Counted from the stretch's first letter, positions 23,831 to 33,424 are shown. The stretch: DNA of 64,000 bases from Candidatus Epulonipiscium viviparus (GCF_030708075.1 NZ_CP117982.1:2278732-2342731), one strand, 5' to 3'. Program-made: numbers and translations. The notes: a model not told the origin generated them from the sequence alone.

Positions 23831-24847
23831 GTGAAGAAGATTCCAGTTGCAGAGGCAGTGGGAAGTATTTTGTGCCACGACATTACGCAAATAATACAAG
23901 ATGTTACCAAACAGGCCATCTTTCGAAAAGGGCACGTGATAGCCGCAGAAGATGTTCCAGTGCTTCTGTCTCTTGGCAAGGAAAATATTTATGTGTGGGA
24001 AGCCGATGAAACCATGATGCACGAAAACGATGCTGCAGAGATTTTATACGGCTTTTGTCACAACGAAGGTATCGCCAAATCAGAAGTAAAGGAAGGCAAA
24101 ATCGAAGCAATAGCAACTCGCGACGGCTGCCTAAAAGTGGATACCACCAGACTACTAAATCTCAATCTGGTAGAAGAAATTATGATCGCAACCATTCATT
24201 CTAATCGCTTCGTAAAGCAAGGCGAAAAGTTGGCTGGAATGCGCGTCATTCCTCTTGCTATTGCAAAAGACAAAATGGAAAGCCTAGCAAAAATGGTTGG
24301 AGAAACGCCACTGCTAAATCTAATCCCTTTTAATAGGAAGAAAGTCGGGATAGTTACAACCGGTAGCGAAATTTTTAAGGGTAGAATTACAGATAAATTT
24401 GGTCCTGTAATTCGAGAAAAGTTGGCGCCTTTTGGATGTGAAATATTAGGACAAACTATTACAGACGATAAGGTTGCTGACATAGTTTCGGCAATAAAAG
24501 CGTATATAGAGATGGGCGCAGATATGGTTGTGTGTACTGGCGGAATGAGTGTGGATCCCGATGATGTAACCCCCAGTGCAATTCGCGAGGTTGGCGCAGA
24601 AGTTATTTCGTACGGAGCTCCCGTTTTGCCAGGAGCCATGTTTTTGTTAAGCTATTTAGATGGCAAACCGATTTTAGGGCTTCCGGGATGCGTTATGTAT
24701 TCCAAAGCTACGATTTTTGATTTAGTGTTGCCAAGAATTATGATCGATGAAAGGCTAACCAAATTGGATCTTGCGATTTTAGGTCATGGCGGCTTTTGTA
24801 ATAGCTGCAGCACATGCAATTACCCCAGCTGCGCATTTGGAAAATAA
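23831..24847 (+). CDS. MoeA-like molybdopterin-binding protein with C-terminal cysteine cluster
   Basis: 338-aa protein with a MogA/MoeA-type molybdopterin-binding domain in its C-terminal half: GIVTTGSEIFKGR, VVCTGGMSVDPDDVTP and GLPGCVMYS. It lacks the rest of MoeA. It ends in a striking Cys-rich tail, FCNSCSTCNYPSCAFGK (CxxCxxCxxxxC), suited to binding zinc or an Fe-S cluster. Start GTG 23831 follows GGAGGG and lies downstream of the predicted transcription start. Similar stand-alone proteins occur near molybdoenzymes; a role in cofactor insertion or maturation is inference. Confidence 0.8.
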   Translation: MKKIPVAEAVGSILCHDITQIIQDVTKQAIFRKGHVIAAEDVPVLLSLGKENIYVWEADETMMHENDAAEILYGFCHNEGIAKSEVKEGKIEAIATRDGCLKVDTTRLLNLNLVEEIMIATIHSNRFVKQGEKLAGMRVIPLAIAKDKMESLAKMVGETPLLNLIPFNRKKVGIVTTGSEIFKGRITDKFGPVIREKLAPFGCEILGQTITDDKVADIVSAIKAYIEMGADMVVCTGGMSVDPDDVTPSAIREVGAEVISYGAPVLPGAMFLLSYLDGKPILGLPGCVMYSKATIFDLVLPRIMIDERLTKLDLAILGHGGFCNSCSTCNYPSCAFGK

Positions 24848-24869
24848 AGACAAAGGATGGAATTTAATT

Positions 24870-26063
24870 ATGCTAGAGTTAGAAGATGCAATCACCACGT
24901 TATTAGCAAACACCACAGAGACAGCGGAGGAGACATGTCCAATATCCCGGTCAAATAAACGCATTGCATCAGTGGCAGTCGCGGCCCCCATGGCAATTCC
25001 GCCGTTTAATCGTTCTCCATTGGATGGCTATGCTTTCATGGCAACAGATAGTGTGGGGGCAACGGCCGAAAATCCAAAACAGCTCCGCGTGGTGACAACA
25101 ATCTATGCGGGCGATGCTTATGAAGGAACAATTCGATCTGGGGAAGCCGCAAAGATTATGACGGGCGCACCAATTCCGGCGGGATGCGACTGTGTAATTC
25201 GCCAAGAAGATACGAACTATAAAAATGATGTTGTTGAAATATATGAAGAGCTTACTGCATTCAAAAATTTTTGCTATGCGGGCGAGGATATTAATACTGG
25301 ATCCACAATTATTACAAAGAACGAAAAGTTAAACGCAATCAAAGTAGGTGTATTAGCAAGCGTGGGGATAGCCAAAGTTGCAGTTTACAAGCGAGTTCGC
25401 GTTGCTTTATTATGTACCGGGAGTGAGCTTGCCGATGTAGGGGAGCCTCTTGCTGCTGGCAAAATTTATAATAGCAATAGGTATATGATCGAAGCAAGGC
25501 TAAAAGATTTGGGGGCCGAAGTAACGGTTCTAGAAAATATTGTAGACGATGAAGAGGCAGTTGCCGCGGCGTTGGTCGCAGTAGCAGATAGCGTTGATAT
25601 TATCGTAACAACTGGCGGAGTTTCGGTAGGTGAGCGAGATATTATGCCGGCGGCATTTGAGAAAATGGGAGCCACGCAATTGTTCTGGAAAGTCAAAATT
25701 CAGCCGGGAACTCCCGTGTTGGCGGCAAAATTGAGGAACGTATTGCTTATAGGGCTCTCTGGTAACCCATTTGCGAGTCTTGTTAATTTCGAATTATTGG
25801 TTCGCCCAGTAATTGCACATGCTGCACATGACCCGAGCCTAAACACAACTACTGCAACGGCAATAATGGCCAATACGTTTCCCAAGAAGACGACAAAGAG
25901 ACGGTTCGTAAGAGCAATATACGCAGATGGGCGAGTTTGCTTACCCGATAATCATTCTGGCGGTTCGCTATATACGATGAGCGTCTGTAATGGGTTGGTC
26001 GAGATCGCGGAAGGAACAAAATCGTTGGTAGCGGGAGATAGAGTAAATGTGATATTGCTATAA
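24870..26063 (+). CDS. moeA: Molybdopterin molybdenumtransferase
   Basis: 397-aa MoeA, which inserts molybdate into adenylylated molybdopterin. Signatures are PPFNRSPLDGYAF (near 45-57), MTGAPIPAGCDCVI, LLCTGSELADVG, VTTGGVSVGERDIM and GLSGNPFASLVNFE. ATG 24870 has AAAGGATGG upstream; reading further upstream in frame would overlap the previous gene and lacks MoeA similarity. Confidence 0.93.
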   Translation: MLELEDAITTLLANTTETAEETCPISRSNKRIASVAVAAPMAIPPFNRSPLDGYAFMATDSVGATAENPKQLRVVTTIYAGDAYEGTIRSGEAAKIMTGAPIPAGCDCVIRQEDTNYKNDVVEIYEELTAFKNFCYAGEDINTGSTIITKNEKLNAIKVGVLASVGIAKVAVYKRVRVALLCTGSELADVGEPLAAGKIYNSNRYMIEARLKDLGAEVTVLENIVDDEEAVAAALVAVADSVDIIVTTGGVSVGERDIMPAAFEKMGATQLFWKVKIQPGTPVLAAKLRNVLLIGLSGNPFASLVNFELLVRPVIAHAAHDPSLNTTTATAIMANTFPKKTTKRRFVRAIYADGRVCLPDNHSGGSLYTMSVCNGLVEIAEGTKSLVAGDRVNVILL

Positions 26064-26084
26064 TATAATTGGGAGGAAGATTCG

Positions 26085-26552
26085 ATGTTTACACACTTTG
26101 ATGAGAAGGGAAATGCCGTTATGGTTGATGTTTCGGCAAAAACAGAGACGAATCGAGTGGCTGTCGCGCAGGGAACAATCTATACAAACTCGGCTGTCTA
26201 CGATGCGATAACAACAAATCGTATTGAAAAAGGAGACGTATTGAATGTTGCGCGAGTTGCTGGGATAATGGGCACCAAAAAGACGGCGGAGCTGATACCG
26301 ATGTGTCATCCGCTGTTAATATCAAAAGTTGCGATCGACTTTGAATTTGATGCTGCCGCGTTAGCAATAACAGCCTTGTGCACGGTAAAAATATCGGGTA
26401 AAACGGGAGTTGAGATGGAAGCGTTAACTGGGGTCAGTGTTGCATTACTGACGATTTACGATATGTGCAAAGCTGTTGATAAAGCTATGAAAATAGGAGA
26501 TATATTTTTAGTAGAAAAGCAGGGTGGAAAAAGTGGAAACTACAAAGCCTAA
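26085..26552 (+). CDS. moaC: Cyclic pyranopterin monophosphate synthase
   Basis: 155-aa MoaC, converting the MoaA product to cPMP. Begins [18 protein letters not shown]; has [29 protein letters not shown] and the catalytic region [13 protein letters not shown]...[15 protein letters not shown] upstream. Its 3' end overlaps mobB. Confidence 0.95.
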   Translation: MFTHFDEKGNAVMVDVSAKTETNRVAVAQGTIYTNSAVYDAITTNRIEKGDVLNVARVAGIMGTKKTAELIPMCHPLLISKVAIDFEFDAAALAITALCTVKISGKTGVEMEALTGVSVALLTIYDMCKAVDKAMKIGDIFLVEKQGGKSGNYKA

Positions 26553-27024
26553 TGTTATTGCAATAAGTGGTATAAAAAATTCTGGCAAAACAACGTTAAT
26601 CGCAAAAATTGTGGCAGCGCTTGCGTCGGAGGGATATAAAGTTGGTGTAATAAAGCATGATGGGCACGAATTTGCCGCAGACCATCCGGGAACAGACAGT
26701 CATAAAATAAAGATGGCAGGCGCCGATGCTGTTATGGTTTATTCTGCAACAAAGCTGATGCTCGTGAGGAATCTCGATGAAACGGTAGCGTTTGAAGACT
26801 TGCTAAAATATTATGCGGACATGGATTTGGTCATTGTAGAAGGAATGAAGCATAGTAGTTTGCCAAAAATCGAAGTGGTGAGCAATCATGCTAAAGCTAT
26901 ATGCACAGCGAATGTAATCGCAATTGCAGCTCCAGCTTCGGTTGCCACAAACGCCGCGAACACACCTATTATAGATCGCAACGATGTGAACGCTGTACTA
27001 AAATATATCAGAAAATTTATATAA
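26524..27024 (+). CDS. mobB: Molybdopterin-guanine dinucleotide biosynthesis P-loop protein
   Basis: 166-aa GTP-binding MobB: P-loop [10 protein letters not shown], then [10 protein letters not shown] and [15 protein letters not shown]. It assists MobA in forming the guanine dinucleotide cofactor. Start is GTG 26524 or, better spaced from AGGGTGG, GTG 26533; both overlap moaC. Confidence 0.93.
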   Translation: MEKVETTKPNVIAISGIKNSGKTTLIAKIVAALASEGYKVGVIKHDGHEFAADHPGTDSHKIKMAGADAVMVYSATKLMLVRNLDETVAFEDLLKYYADMDLVIVEGMKHSSLPKIEVVSNHAKAICTANVIAIAAPASVATNAANTPIIDRNDVNAVLKYIRKFI

Positions 27025-27030
27025 AACGAG

Positions 27031-27984
27031 GTGATAGATCTGATAGACAAAGAGCAACGAGTTATTAATTATTTGAGACTTTCTGTGACGAATCGATGCA
27101 ATTTAAAATGTGTTTATTGCGTTGGGGCAGATAAATTTGAAGCCAAGTATTTGACTATAGATGAGATTGAACGTGTAGCCAACATCTTTGTCACACTGGG
27201 CATTACTAAGGTAAAATTGACTGGTGGTGAGCCGTTGATTAGATCAGATTTGGCAAATATTGTCAAACGATTGCGTTCTGCAGGGATGGTTGAAGTGACC
27301 CTAACAACCAACGGGCTATTGTTAGAGCAAAAGTTAACGACGCTGATTGCGGCCGGGGTGACTGCAATAAATGTGAGCTTGGATGCGATTGACGGGGCAA
27401 CGTTTGAGGCATTGACAGGAGTTGCGGCAGTAAATAAGGTAATGCAAGCTGTGGAGGCTTCGGCAAAAGTTGTACCAACGAAAATTAATTCTCTCCTTAT
27501 AAAAGGTACCAATGATTCTGAAATTGTACCCCTTATCGAATTTGCAGCCAAGGCGGGAGTTGCGATTCGGTTTATCGAGCTGATGCCCATAGGTTGCGGA
27601 ACGATCTTTGAAGGTGTTGGAGCGGATCAGGTGAAGGATGTAATCGCATCGAAATACGGAGAGTTGGTAGCATACGAAAAGCAGATTGGCAATGGGCCGG
27701 CTAAATACTTTTGGATAGAGAGCTTGGGAATTGCTCTCGGATTTATCAATGCGTTGAGTGATTGCTTTTGCGACAAATGTAATAGGATCAGATTAACTGC
27801 AGATGGATTTCTAAAACCTTGCCTACATTTTGGTCAAGGACTTGATGTGTACAAATTATTTGCATTATCTGATATAGAGATACTTGAAGAAATTCGTAAC
27901 ACTATATATAATAAACCTATAAAACATCATTTATTGGAAGGTATTTCTAATGAATCTAAAATGATGGTGCAAATAGGAGGTTAA
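27031..27984 (+). CDS. moaA: GTP 3',8-cyclase (radical SAM)
   Basis: 317-aa MoaA catalysing the first step of molybdopterin synthesis. The N-terminal radical-SAM cluster motif is CNLKCVYC near residue 23-30, followed by LTGGEPLIR. The second [4Fe-4S] site is CDKCNRIRL...KPCLHFG. It ends in GG, as required for MoaA activity. A GAGGTG site overlaps the GTG start at 27031, so a rarer start a few codons downstream is possible. Confidence 0.95.
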   Translation: MIDLIDKEQRVINYLRLSVTNRCNLKCVYCVGADKFEAKYLTIDEIERVANIFVTLGITKVKLTGGEPLIRSDLANIVKRLRSAGMVEVTLTTNGLLLEQKLTTLIAAGVTAINVSLDAIDGATFEALTGVAAVNKVMQAVEASAKVVPTKINSLLIKGTNDSEIVPLIEFAAKAGVAIRFIELMPIGCGTIFEGVGADQVKDVIASKYGELVAYEKQIGNGPAKYFWIESLGIALGFINALSDCFCDKCNRIRLTADGFLKPCLHFGQGLDVYKLFALSDIEILEEIRNTIYNKPIKHHLLEGISNESKMMVQIGG

Positions 27985-27985
27985 A

Positions 27986-28906
27986 ATGGGCAAAATTGTT
28001 AATTTATGTATAAGCGAAAATCGTGGAACAAAAAAAACTTCGGTTGCAGAAGTAGAATTTGTAGAAGACTACGGAATCAAAAATGATGCACATGCAGGTG
28101 ATTGGCATAGACAAGTTAGCCTACTTGATGTTGCTAAAATAGAAGAGTTTAAACGAAAGGGCATTAATATATCTGCAGGAGACTTTGGCGAGAACGTTAT
28201 AACTGAGGGAATTGACTTTAAGCAATATCGCGTGGGGACATTATTTAAAATTAACAATGCGATATTAGAAATCACTCAGTATGGCAAGGAATGTCATACC
28301 CGTTGTGAAATTTTTGATCAAACGGGAGAATGCATTATGCCAACCGAGGGAGTGTTTGCTAAAGTTATTGAAAGCGGGACAGTTGCAGTGGGCGATGAGA
28401 TAGTAGAATATAAGCCGCTCACAGTTGCGATTTTAACAGCCAGCGATGCTTGCTCGAGAAATGAGCGTGCAGATATGAGTGGTGAGGCCGTTAGAGAAAT
28501 TGTAGAATATGAAGGATTTAAGGTTGTCGACAAAGTTGTTGTTGCAGATGAAATAGCGTTAATTAGTGCCCAGTTAAAAAAATGGTGTGACGAAACAAAG
28601 GTGGATCTAATTATAACAACCGGGGGGACTGGTTTTTCGGTTAGGGATGTAACGCCAGAAGCAACGCTTGCAGTGATTGAGCGCCAAGCTCCTGGAATTA
28701 CAGAGGCGATGAGAGCAGAGAGTTTGCAAGTTACTCCAAAGGCGATGTTAAGCCGAGCGGTTGCGGGCATTAGAGGATTGACAATTATTGTTAATGTACC
28801 CGGCAGTGTAAAGGCTGTCAGAGAAAATTTGATGGCCATCATCGCCACGCTTCCTCATGGGATAGCAATCCTCAAAGGGTCTGTAAAAAATTGTGGTGAA
28901 GCATAA
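27986..28906 (+). CDS. MOSC domain fused to MogA/MoaB-type molybdopterin adenylyltransferase
   Basis: 306-aa fusion. Residues about 1-145 are a MOSC domain (VSLLDVAKIEEF, AGDFGENVITEGID) with the conserved Cys in GKECHTRCEIF. Residues about 147-306 are MogA/MoaB, which adenylylates molybdopterin: ILTASDACSRNERAD, LIITTGGTGFSVRDVTPEAT and NVPGSVKAVRENL. It sits 1 bp after moaA and ends 14 bp from the convergent mobA. MOSC domains are linked to sulfur handling on the cofactor, so the fusion may couple adenylylation with a sulfur-transfer function. Confidence 0.9.
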   Translation: MGKIVNLCISENRGTKKTSVAEVEFVEDYGIKNDAHAGDWHRQVSLLDVAKIEEFKRKGINISAGDFGENVITEGIDFKQYRVGTLFKINNAILEITQYGKECHTRCEIFDQTGECIMPTEGVFAKVIESGTVAVGDEIVEYKPLTVAILTASDACSRNERADMSGEAVREIVEYEGFKVVDKVVVADEIALISAQLKKWCDETKVDLIITTGGTGFSVRDVTPEATLAVIERQAPGITEAMRAESLQVTPKAMLSRAVAGIRGLTIIVNVPGSVKAVRENLMAIIATLPHGIAILKGSVKNCGEA

Positions 28907-28920
28907 TAGGTAGCGGAGGT

Positions 28921-29487
28921 TTAGCGTGATGCTATAAATTTTTGCAGGTCTGCTGGAGTGTTGATATTGGTGAGGGAAGCAACTTGCGCATCGGGTAAAT
29001 CAACTATTGTTGCATCAGAAAATAGACTATATAGGCGATAATTTTTGGCGGCAATCTGTTTTTCTATTGCAGGAAGTAAGCGCTTAGAATAAATAGCGCC
29101 CAGGGGATATAGTCGTCTAGAATTATCTTGAAAAACAACGGCTGGGGCTGCTGGCGTAATTGCGTCGTACAGCAGCTGCGCTACTTGGGCACTAACAAGA
29201 GGCATATCGCAAGCGGTGACAAAAACATACTCCGTTTCTAATTGTTTGAGCCCGCTATATATGCCACCAATTGGACCGATATTTTTGTATTCATCCTCTA
29301 TCAAATTGTAGGCTAAATTTGTAGCCAATGAGTTAACAGAAACATAGACCGGTGCAATTACTGCCAATTTTGAGGCGATAGAATCTACAAATGTGGTTTG
29401 ATCTACCGTTAGAAACCCCTTATTAAAGCCGTTCATTCGCGTGTTGCGACCTCCCATTAAAATTAAGTTTGATAAATTGTTGTACAT
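28921..29487 (-). CDS. mobA: Molybdenum cofactor guanylyltransferase
   Basis: 188-aa MobA. The N-terminal nucleotide-binding motif is LILMGGRNTRMNGFNKGFL (LxGGxSxRMGxxK class, with Asn replacing the usual Gly after RM). GPIGGIYSGLK and VTACDMPLV follow. It adds GMP to Mo-molybdopterin, consistent with the MGD-type enzyme encoded divergently at 29663. AAAGGAG precedes its ATG. Convergent with the cofactor operon (14-bp gap, no terminator visible), so the transcripts probably overlap. Confidence 0.92.
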   Translation of the reverse strand: MYNNLSNLILMGGRNTRMNGFNKGFLTVDQTTFVDSIASKLAVIAPVYVSVNSLATNLAYNLIEDEYKNIGPIGGIYSGLKQLETEYVFVTACDMPLVSAQVAQLLYDAITPAAPAVVFQDNSRRLYPLGAIYSKRLLPAIEKQIAAKNYRLYSLFSDATIVDLPDAQVASLTNINTPADLQKFIASR

Positions 29488-29529
29488 AAATATTTCTCCT
29501 TTGTAGATTTTATTATTATTTTAACCGTG

Positions 29530-29548
29530 ATAAATTAAAATAATTTAT
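29530..29548. promoter_or_regulatory. 19-bp AT-only palindrome between mobA and the molybdoenzyme
   Basis: ATAAATTA-AAA-TAATTTAT has perfect 8-bp arms and is centred in the divergent region. A possible -10 for the plus-strand operon, TATAAT, lies at 29595-29600 without a good -35. Confidence 0.4.
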
Positions 29549-29662
29549 GCTGTAAAAAAACTTTTTGAGTTTTATAATTGTGTGATATATAGCATATAAT
29601 AGAATTAGGACATGTCATTGTGTTCGCAAGATGCATAAATAAAGATATAAGGAGGATTGTTA

Positions 29663-31735
29663 ATGACAGTAACTCAATCAACTTGCAATATTTGTTCGTT
29701 GGCTTGCAATTTAGATTTTCATGTAGAGGGTGACAAGATTGTTCAGGTTTTGCCTACCAAAGATTATCCGGTAAATAAGGGGTTTTCGTGTATAAAAGGC
29801 TTGATGATAGCAAAGCAACATAACGTCTTTAAGCCGTCTCCACTACCAAAGATTCGAAATGAAAATGGCCAAATGGAAGAAAAAGGATGGAAGGAAACTT
29901 ATAAATACTTGACAGACAAGTTATGGAGAATTAAGGAAGAATATGGAGGAGACAGCATTGCAGTTATTAGCACGGGGCAACTGCCGCTAGAGGAGATGGC
30001 AATTTGTTCGCACGTGTTTCGAAATTTTCTGCGAGGAAATGTTGATGGAAATACCAGATTGTGTATGGCAACATCGGTTGTAGCTTATAAACAAAGCTTT
30101 GGATTTGATGCGCCTCCATATACGCTAAATGACATCGAGTTATCGGATGTAATCTTCTTGATAGGTGCTAATCCGGTTGTTGCTCATCCAATTTTGTGGG
30201 ATAGATTGCGTACCAATACACATAAGCAGCTGGTGGTGATTGATCCAAGACGCTCGGAAACTGCAGAGAAGGCGGATTTTCATTATGCGGTAAATGCGAA
30301 AACTGATATATATTTGTTTTATGGATTAGCCAATTTGTTAATCGAAAGAGATGCCATCGACAAAAAATATATCGAAGAGCATACAGAAAATTTTGAAGGA
30401 TTTAAGGATATAGTTAAAGATTTTAGTATAGAGATGGTGGCCGAGAAAACTGGGTTGGCTGTTGCGGATATCGAGAATATGGTATCGCTAATTCAGAATG
30501 GCAAGAATGTATCCTTCTGGTGGACGATGGGTGTTAACCAAAGTTACGAGGGGGTTCGCACCGCACAAGCAATTATAAATCTGGCACTTATGACAGGAAA
30601 TATAGGACGACCTGGAACTGGTGCAAACTCGATTACTGGGCAATGTAATGCGATGGGGTCTCGCGCGTTTAGTAATACTGCAGGATTGTATGGAGGAGGA
30701 GAGTATGACGACGCAGCTCGTCGAAGAGCCGTTTGTGAGGCCTTGAATATCACGGATAAACAGCTAATTGATAAGCCTACTTTGCCATACAATGTAATCA
30801 TGGAAAAAGTTACATCTGGAGAAATTAAGGCGCTATGGATTGTCTCCACTAACCCGCGTCATTCCTGGACTAATAACGAAACGTTTGCTGCAGCAATAAA
30901 AAAGCTCAAATTATTTGTGGTTCAAGATTTATATGATGATACAGATACAGCCAAAGAGGCAGGAGTATTTCTTCCGGTTGTGCCGGGAACCAAAAAAACA
31001 GGAGTATATATTAATACGGAAAGACGTCTATCGGTAATGCTTCCGGTTCTTAACAAAGCGGAGAATGAAAAAACCGATTATGAAGTTTTCTACGAGCTAG
31101 GTAGAGAGTTGGGCATGGGTAGAATGCTAGACTTTTGGAAAACTCCAAAGGACGCCTTCGAAATCATGAAACAATGTTCTGCAGGCATGCCATGCGATAT
31201 AACGGGTGTTACTTATGCGGCGTTGGCGGGCTCTGCTGGTATTCAATGGCCCTATCCAGAAGGGGCAGTACTAGATTCTGATGAACGCAGACTGTTTGAA
31301 AATGGACAATATTATACTGCAAATAAAAAAGCGCGATTTATATTTGACAAGCCTGTAGATAATCCACTTCCTACCACGGCAAAGTTTCCGTATACGTTAA
31401 ATACGGGTAGAGATACAGTAGGACAATGGCATACACAGGTTCGTTCGCGCGAGATTGCGTTGGCACAAGATTCGTATAGCAAAGAGGCGTATATATATAT
31501 ACATCCAGATCTTGCAGCGAAATACGGAATTGCTAATAATGAGAAATTTTTGGTATCATCGATAAATGGCCAATCAGCTAAATTTTTAGCAAAGATCAGC
31601 GACGCAGTAAAAATTAATCAGCTATACGCACCAATTCATTATATAGAAACCAACAAGCTAACGCCGTCGTTATATGATCCGTTCTCAAAGGAACCTTCAT
31701 ATAAGACCACGCCTATTGCTATTACAAAGATATAG
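29663..31735 (+). CDS. Nitrate reductase-like molybdoenzyme, catalytic subunit
   Basis: 690-aa molybdopterin oxidoreductase of the DMSO reductase superfamily. The N-terminal [4Fe-4S] ligands are C-x2-C-x3-C (TCNICSLACN) plus Cys in GFSCIKG. The Mo-ligand region NTRLCMATSVVAY...FDAPPY closely follows NarB/NasC nitrate reductases, with Cys as ligand; NSITGQCNAMGSR and the C-terminal cofactor domain (NTGRDTVGQWHTQ) agree. Length is slightly below NarB (about 730). Start ATG 29663 follows AAGGAGG. No twin-arginine signal, so cytoplasmic. Nitrate is the likely but unproven substrate. Confidence 0.82.
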   Translation: MTVTQSTCNICSLACNLDFHVEGDKIVQVLPTKDYPVNKGFSCIKGLMIAKQHNVFKPSPLPKIRNENGQMEEKGWKETYKYLTDKLWRIKEEYGGDSIAVISTGQLPLEEMAICSHVFRNFLRGNVDGNTRLCMATSVVAYKQSFGFDAPPYTLNDIELSDVIFLIGANPVVAHPILWDRLRTNTHKQLVVIDPRRSETAEKADFHYAVNAKTDIYLFYGLANLLIERDAIDKKYIEEHTENFEGFKDIVKDFSIEMVAEKTGLAVADIENMVSLIQNGKNVSFWWTMGVNQSYEGVRTAQAIINLALMTGNIGRPGTGANSITGQCNAMGSRAFSNTAGLYGGGEYDDAARRRAVCEALNITDKQLIDKPTLPYNVIMEKVTSGEIKALWIVSTNPRHSWTNNETFAAAIKKLKLFVVQDLYDDTDTAKEAGVFLPVVPGTKKTGVYINTERRLSVMLPVLNKAENEKTDYEVFYELGRELGMGRMLDFWKTPKDAFEIMKQCSAGMPCDITGVTYAALAGSAGIQWPYPEGAVLDSDERRLFENGQYYTANKKARFIFDKPVDNPLPTTAKFPYTLNTGRDTVGQWHTQVRSREIALAQDSYSKEAYIYIHPDLAAKYGIANNEKFLVSSINGQSAKFLAKISDAVKINQLYAPIHYIETNKLTPSLYDPFSKEPSYKTTPIAITKI

Positions 31736-31762
31736 AAATGAATAGAAAGGAGTTAAACGAAA

Positions 31763-32173
31763 ATGCGAAGAATTAAAATAGACCGTTCAAAATGTATCGG
31801 ATGTTTAACCTGCGTTACTGCTTGTATTATAAGCCACGACAGCCTCGATGCGCGCAATCGTGTTGTAATTGATACCAATCAAACATACTCTCCGATTTTT
31901 TGTAGACACTGTACAGAACCCGAATGCGTATATACCTGCATGACCGGTGCTATGCATAAAGATAATGTAACCAAATTTGTGGAATACGAAAAAGATCATT
32001 GCGCTAGTTGCTACATGTGTATTATGGCGTGTCCATACGGAGTTTTAAAAAGTGATGACATCACGCATCAAGAAATAATGAAATGTGATATGTGTACACA
32101 TCGTGTAAATGGACCAATGTGTGTAGAAAAGTGTCCTATGCAAGCAATTACGCTACAGGAGGTGTTTGGATGA
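31763..32173 (+). CDS. Ferredoxin-type electron transfer subunit (four [4Fe-4S] clusters)
   Basis: 136-aa protein with 16 cysteines in HycB/FdhB-like order: CIGCLTCVTAC, CRHCTEPECVYTC, CASCYMCIMACPYG and CDMCTHR...CVEKCP. It relays electrons between the FAD subunit and the Mo subunit. AAAGGAG upstream; its stop overlaps the next ATG (ATGA), indicating coupling. Confidence 0.92.
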   Translation: MRRIKIDRSKCIGCLTCVTACIISHDSLDARNRVVIDTNQTYSPIFCRHCTEPECVYTCMTGAMHKDNVTKFVEYEKDHCASCYMCIMACPYGVLKSDDITHQEIMKCDMCTHRVNGPMCVEKCPMQAITLQEVFG

Positions 32174-33405
32174 GATATGTAGTTATTGGCGCGTCGGCAG
32201 CAGGAATTAATGGTGCAAAACGCTTGAGGGAATTAGATCCAAAGGCAGAGATTGTTCTTATATCCAAAGATGACGCTATTTATTCACGATGTATTTTGCA
32301 CCATTATATTGCAAAACACAGAAGTCTGGAACAACTAAGATTTGTGGCACCTCGATTTATAGAAGAGCATCAAATTACATGGCTTAAGGGAGAAGAAGTG
32401 ATAAAGCTAGATGCTCAAGCTAAGGTGATCGCAACAAAATCTAATAAGACCCTTTCGTTTGACAAGCTACTCATTGCAGCTGGAGGGCATGTACGATTTC
32501 CCGATATTCCTCATTTAAAAGAGGCAACCAATGCGATAGGGCTTCATAGTTTATCAGATTGCGCCGCAATTATAGATGCAGCAAAGCGCGCAAAAAGTAT
32601 CGTCATAATGGGTGCCGGGCTTGTGGGAATAGATGCAGTAACCGCATTTTTGCCGCAAATCAATAAGAAGAATATTACGTTGGTGGAATTAAAACCTCAC
32701 TTGCTTGCCATGCAACTAGATGCCAGAGCAGCTTCAGTATATGAGAAGGCATTTGCAGATGCGGGTGTTAAGCAAATTTATGATGTAAAAATAGACAGTC
32801 TAACGGTAAATGCTAGAAATAAGATCAAAAAAATTCAGCTGAGCAACGGCGAGATTTTGCTATGCGATTTATTGGTGGTTGCATCTGGCACTGCGGCAAA
32901 CGTTGACTTCTTAACTGGGAGCGGCTTAAAAGTAGATAAATTTGGATTGGTCATTGATAAATATGGACAAACTTCGCATCCAGACATATTTGGGGCAGGA
33001 GATATAACAGGGCTCCACCCCATCTGGCCAGTTGCAGTTAAGGAAGGGATCATTGCAGCGAGTAATATGTTTGGCGTGTGCAAAGAGTTAGACCACTTCT
33101 TCATCAGCAAATCAACGATGAATTTTATGGATATTCCAACGATGTCACTGGGTACTCCAAATATAGAAAATTGTGAAGTATTGATCGATGAAGATGGCAA
33201 GGGAAATTACAAAAAGATTGTACACAAAGATGGCAAAATTGTAGGTGCAATTCTCCAAGGCAATTTAGATTATTCAGGAGTGTTGACCCAGCTGATTGCA
33301 AATAAAATCGATGTAAGTAAAGTAAAGAAGCCAATTTTTAAAATCAATTATGCCGACTTTTTTAAGCAAACTAAAGATCTCGAATTTATATATAAGCTAG
33401 ATTAA
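32170..33405 (+). CDS. FAD-dependent NAD(P)H oxidoreductase subunit
   Basis: 411-aa pyridine nucleotide-disulfide-type flavoprotein. The FAD dinucleotide fold is VVIGASAAGINGAKRL at residues 3-18, AAGG lies near 105, the NAD(P)H fold is IVIMGAGLVGIDAV near 143, and the FAD-contact motif is IFGAGDI. It resembles the NADH-oxidase-like subunit of clostridial assimilatory nitrate reductase systems and would feed NAD(P)H electrons to the ferredoxin subunit. ATG 32170 overlaps the preceding stop and has GGAGG upstream. Confidence 0.87.
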   Translation: MRYVVIGASAAGINGAKRLRELDPKAEIVLISKDDAIYSRCILHHYIAKHRSLEQLRFVAPRFIEEHQITWLKGEEVIKLDAQAKVIATKSNKTLSFDKLLIAAGGHVRFPDIPHLKEATNAIGLHSLSDCAAIIDAAKRAKSIVIMGAGLVGIDAVTAFLPQINKKNITLVELKPHLLAMQLDARAASVYEKAFADAGVKQIYDVKIDSLTVNARNKIKKIQLSNGEILLCDLLVVASGTAANVDFLTGSGLKVDKFGLVIDKYGQTSHPDIFGAGDITGLHPIWPVAVKEGIIAASNMFGVCKELDHFFISKSTMNFMDIPTMSLGTPNIENCEVLIDEDGKGNYKKIVHKDGKIVGAILQGNLDYSGVLTQLIANKIDVSKVKKPIFKINYADFFKQTKDLEFIYKLD

Positions 33406-33424
33406 AACGCAGTATTCAAATGAC

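Noticed and set aside
29663..31735. Formate dehydrogenase
   Set aside because: The Mo-ligand segment (TRLCMATSVVAY, then FDAPPY) follows nitrate reductases rather than the VCH-type formate dehydrogenase motif, and there is no in-frame TGA for selenocysteine.
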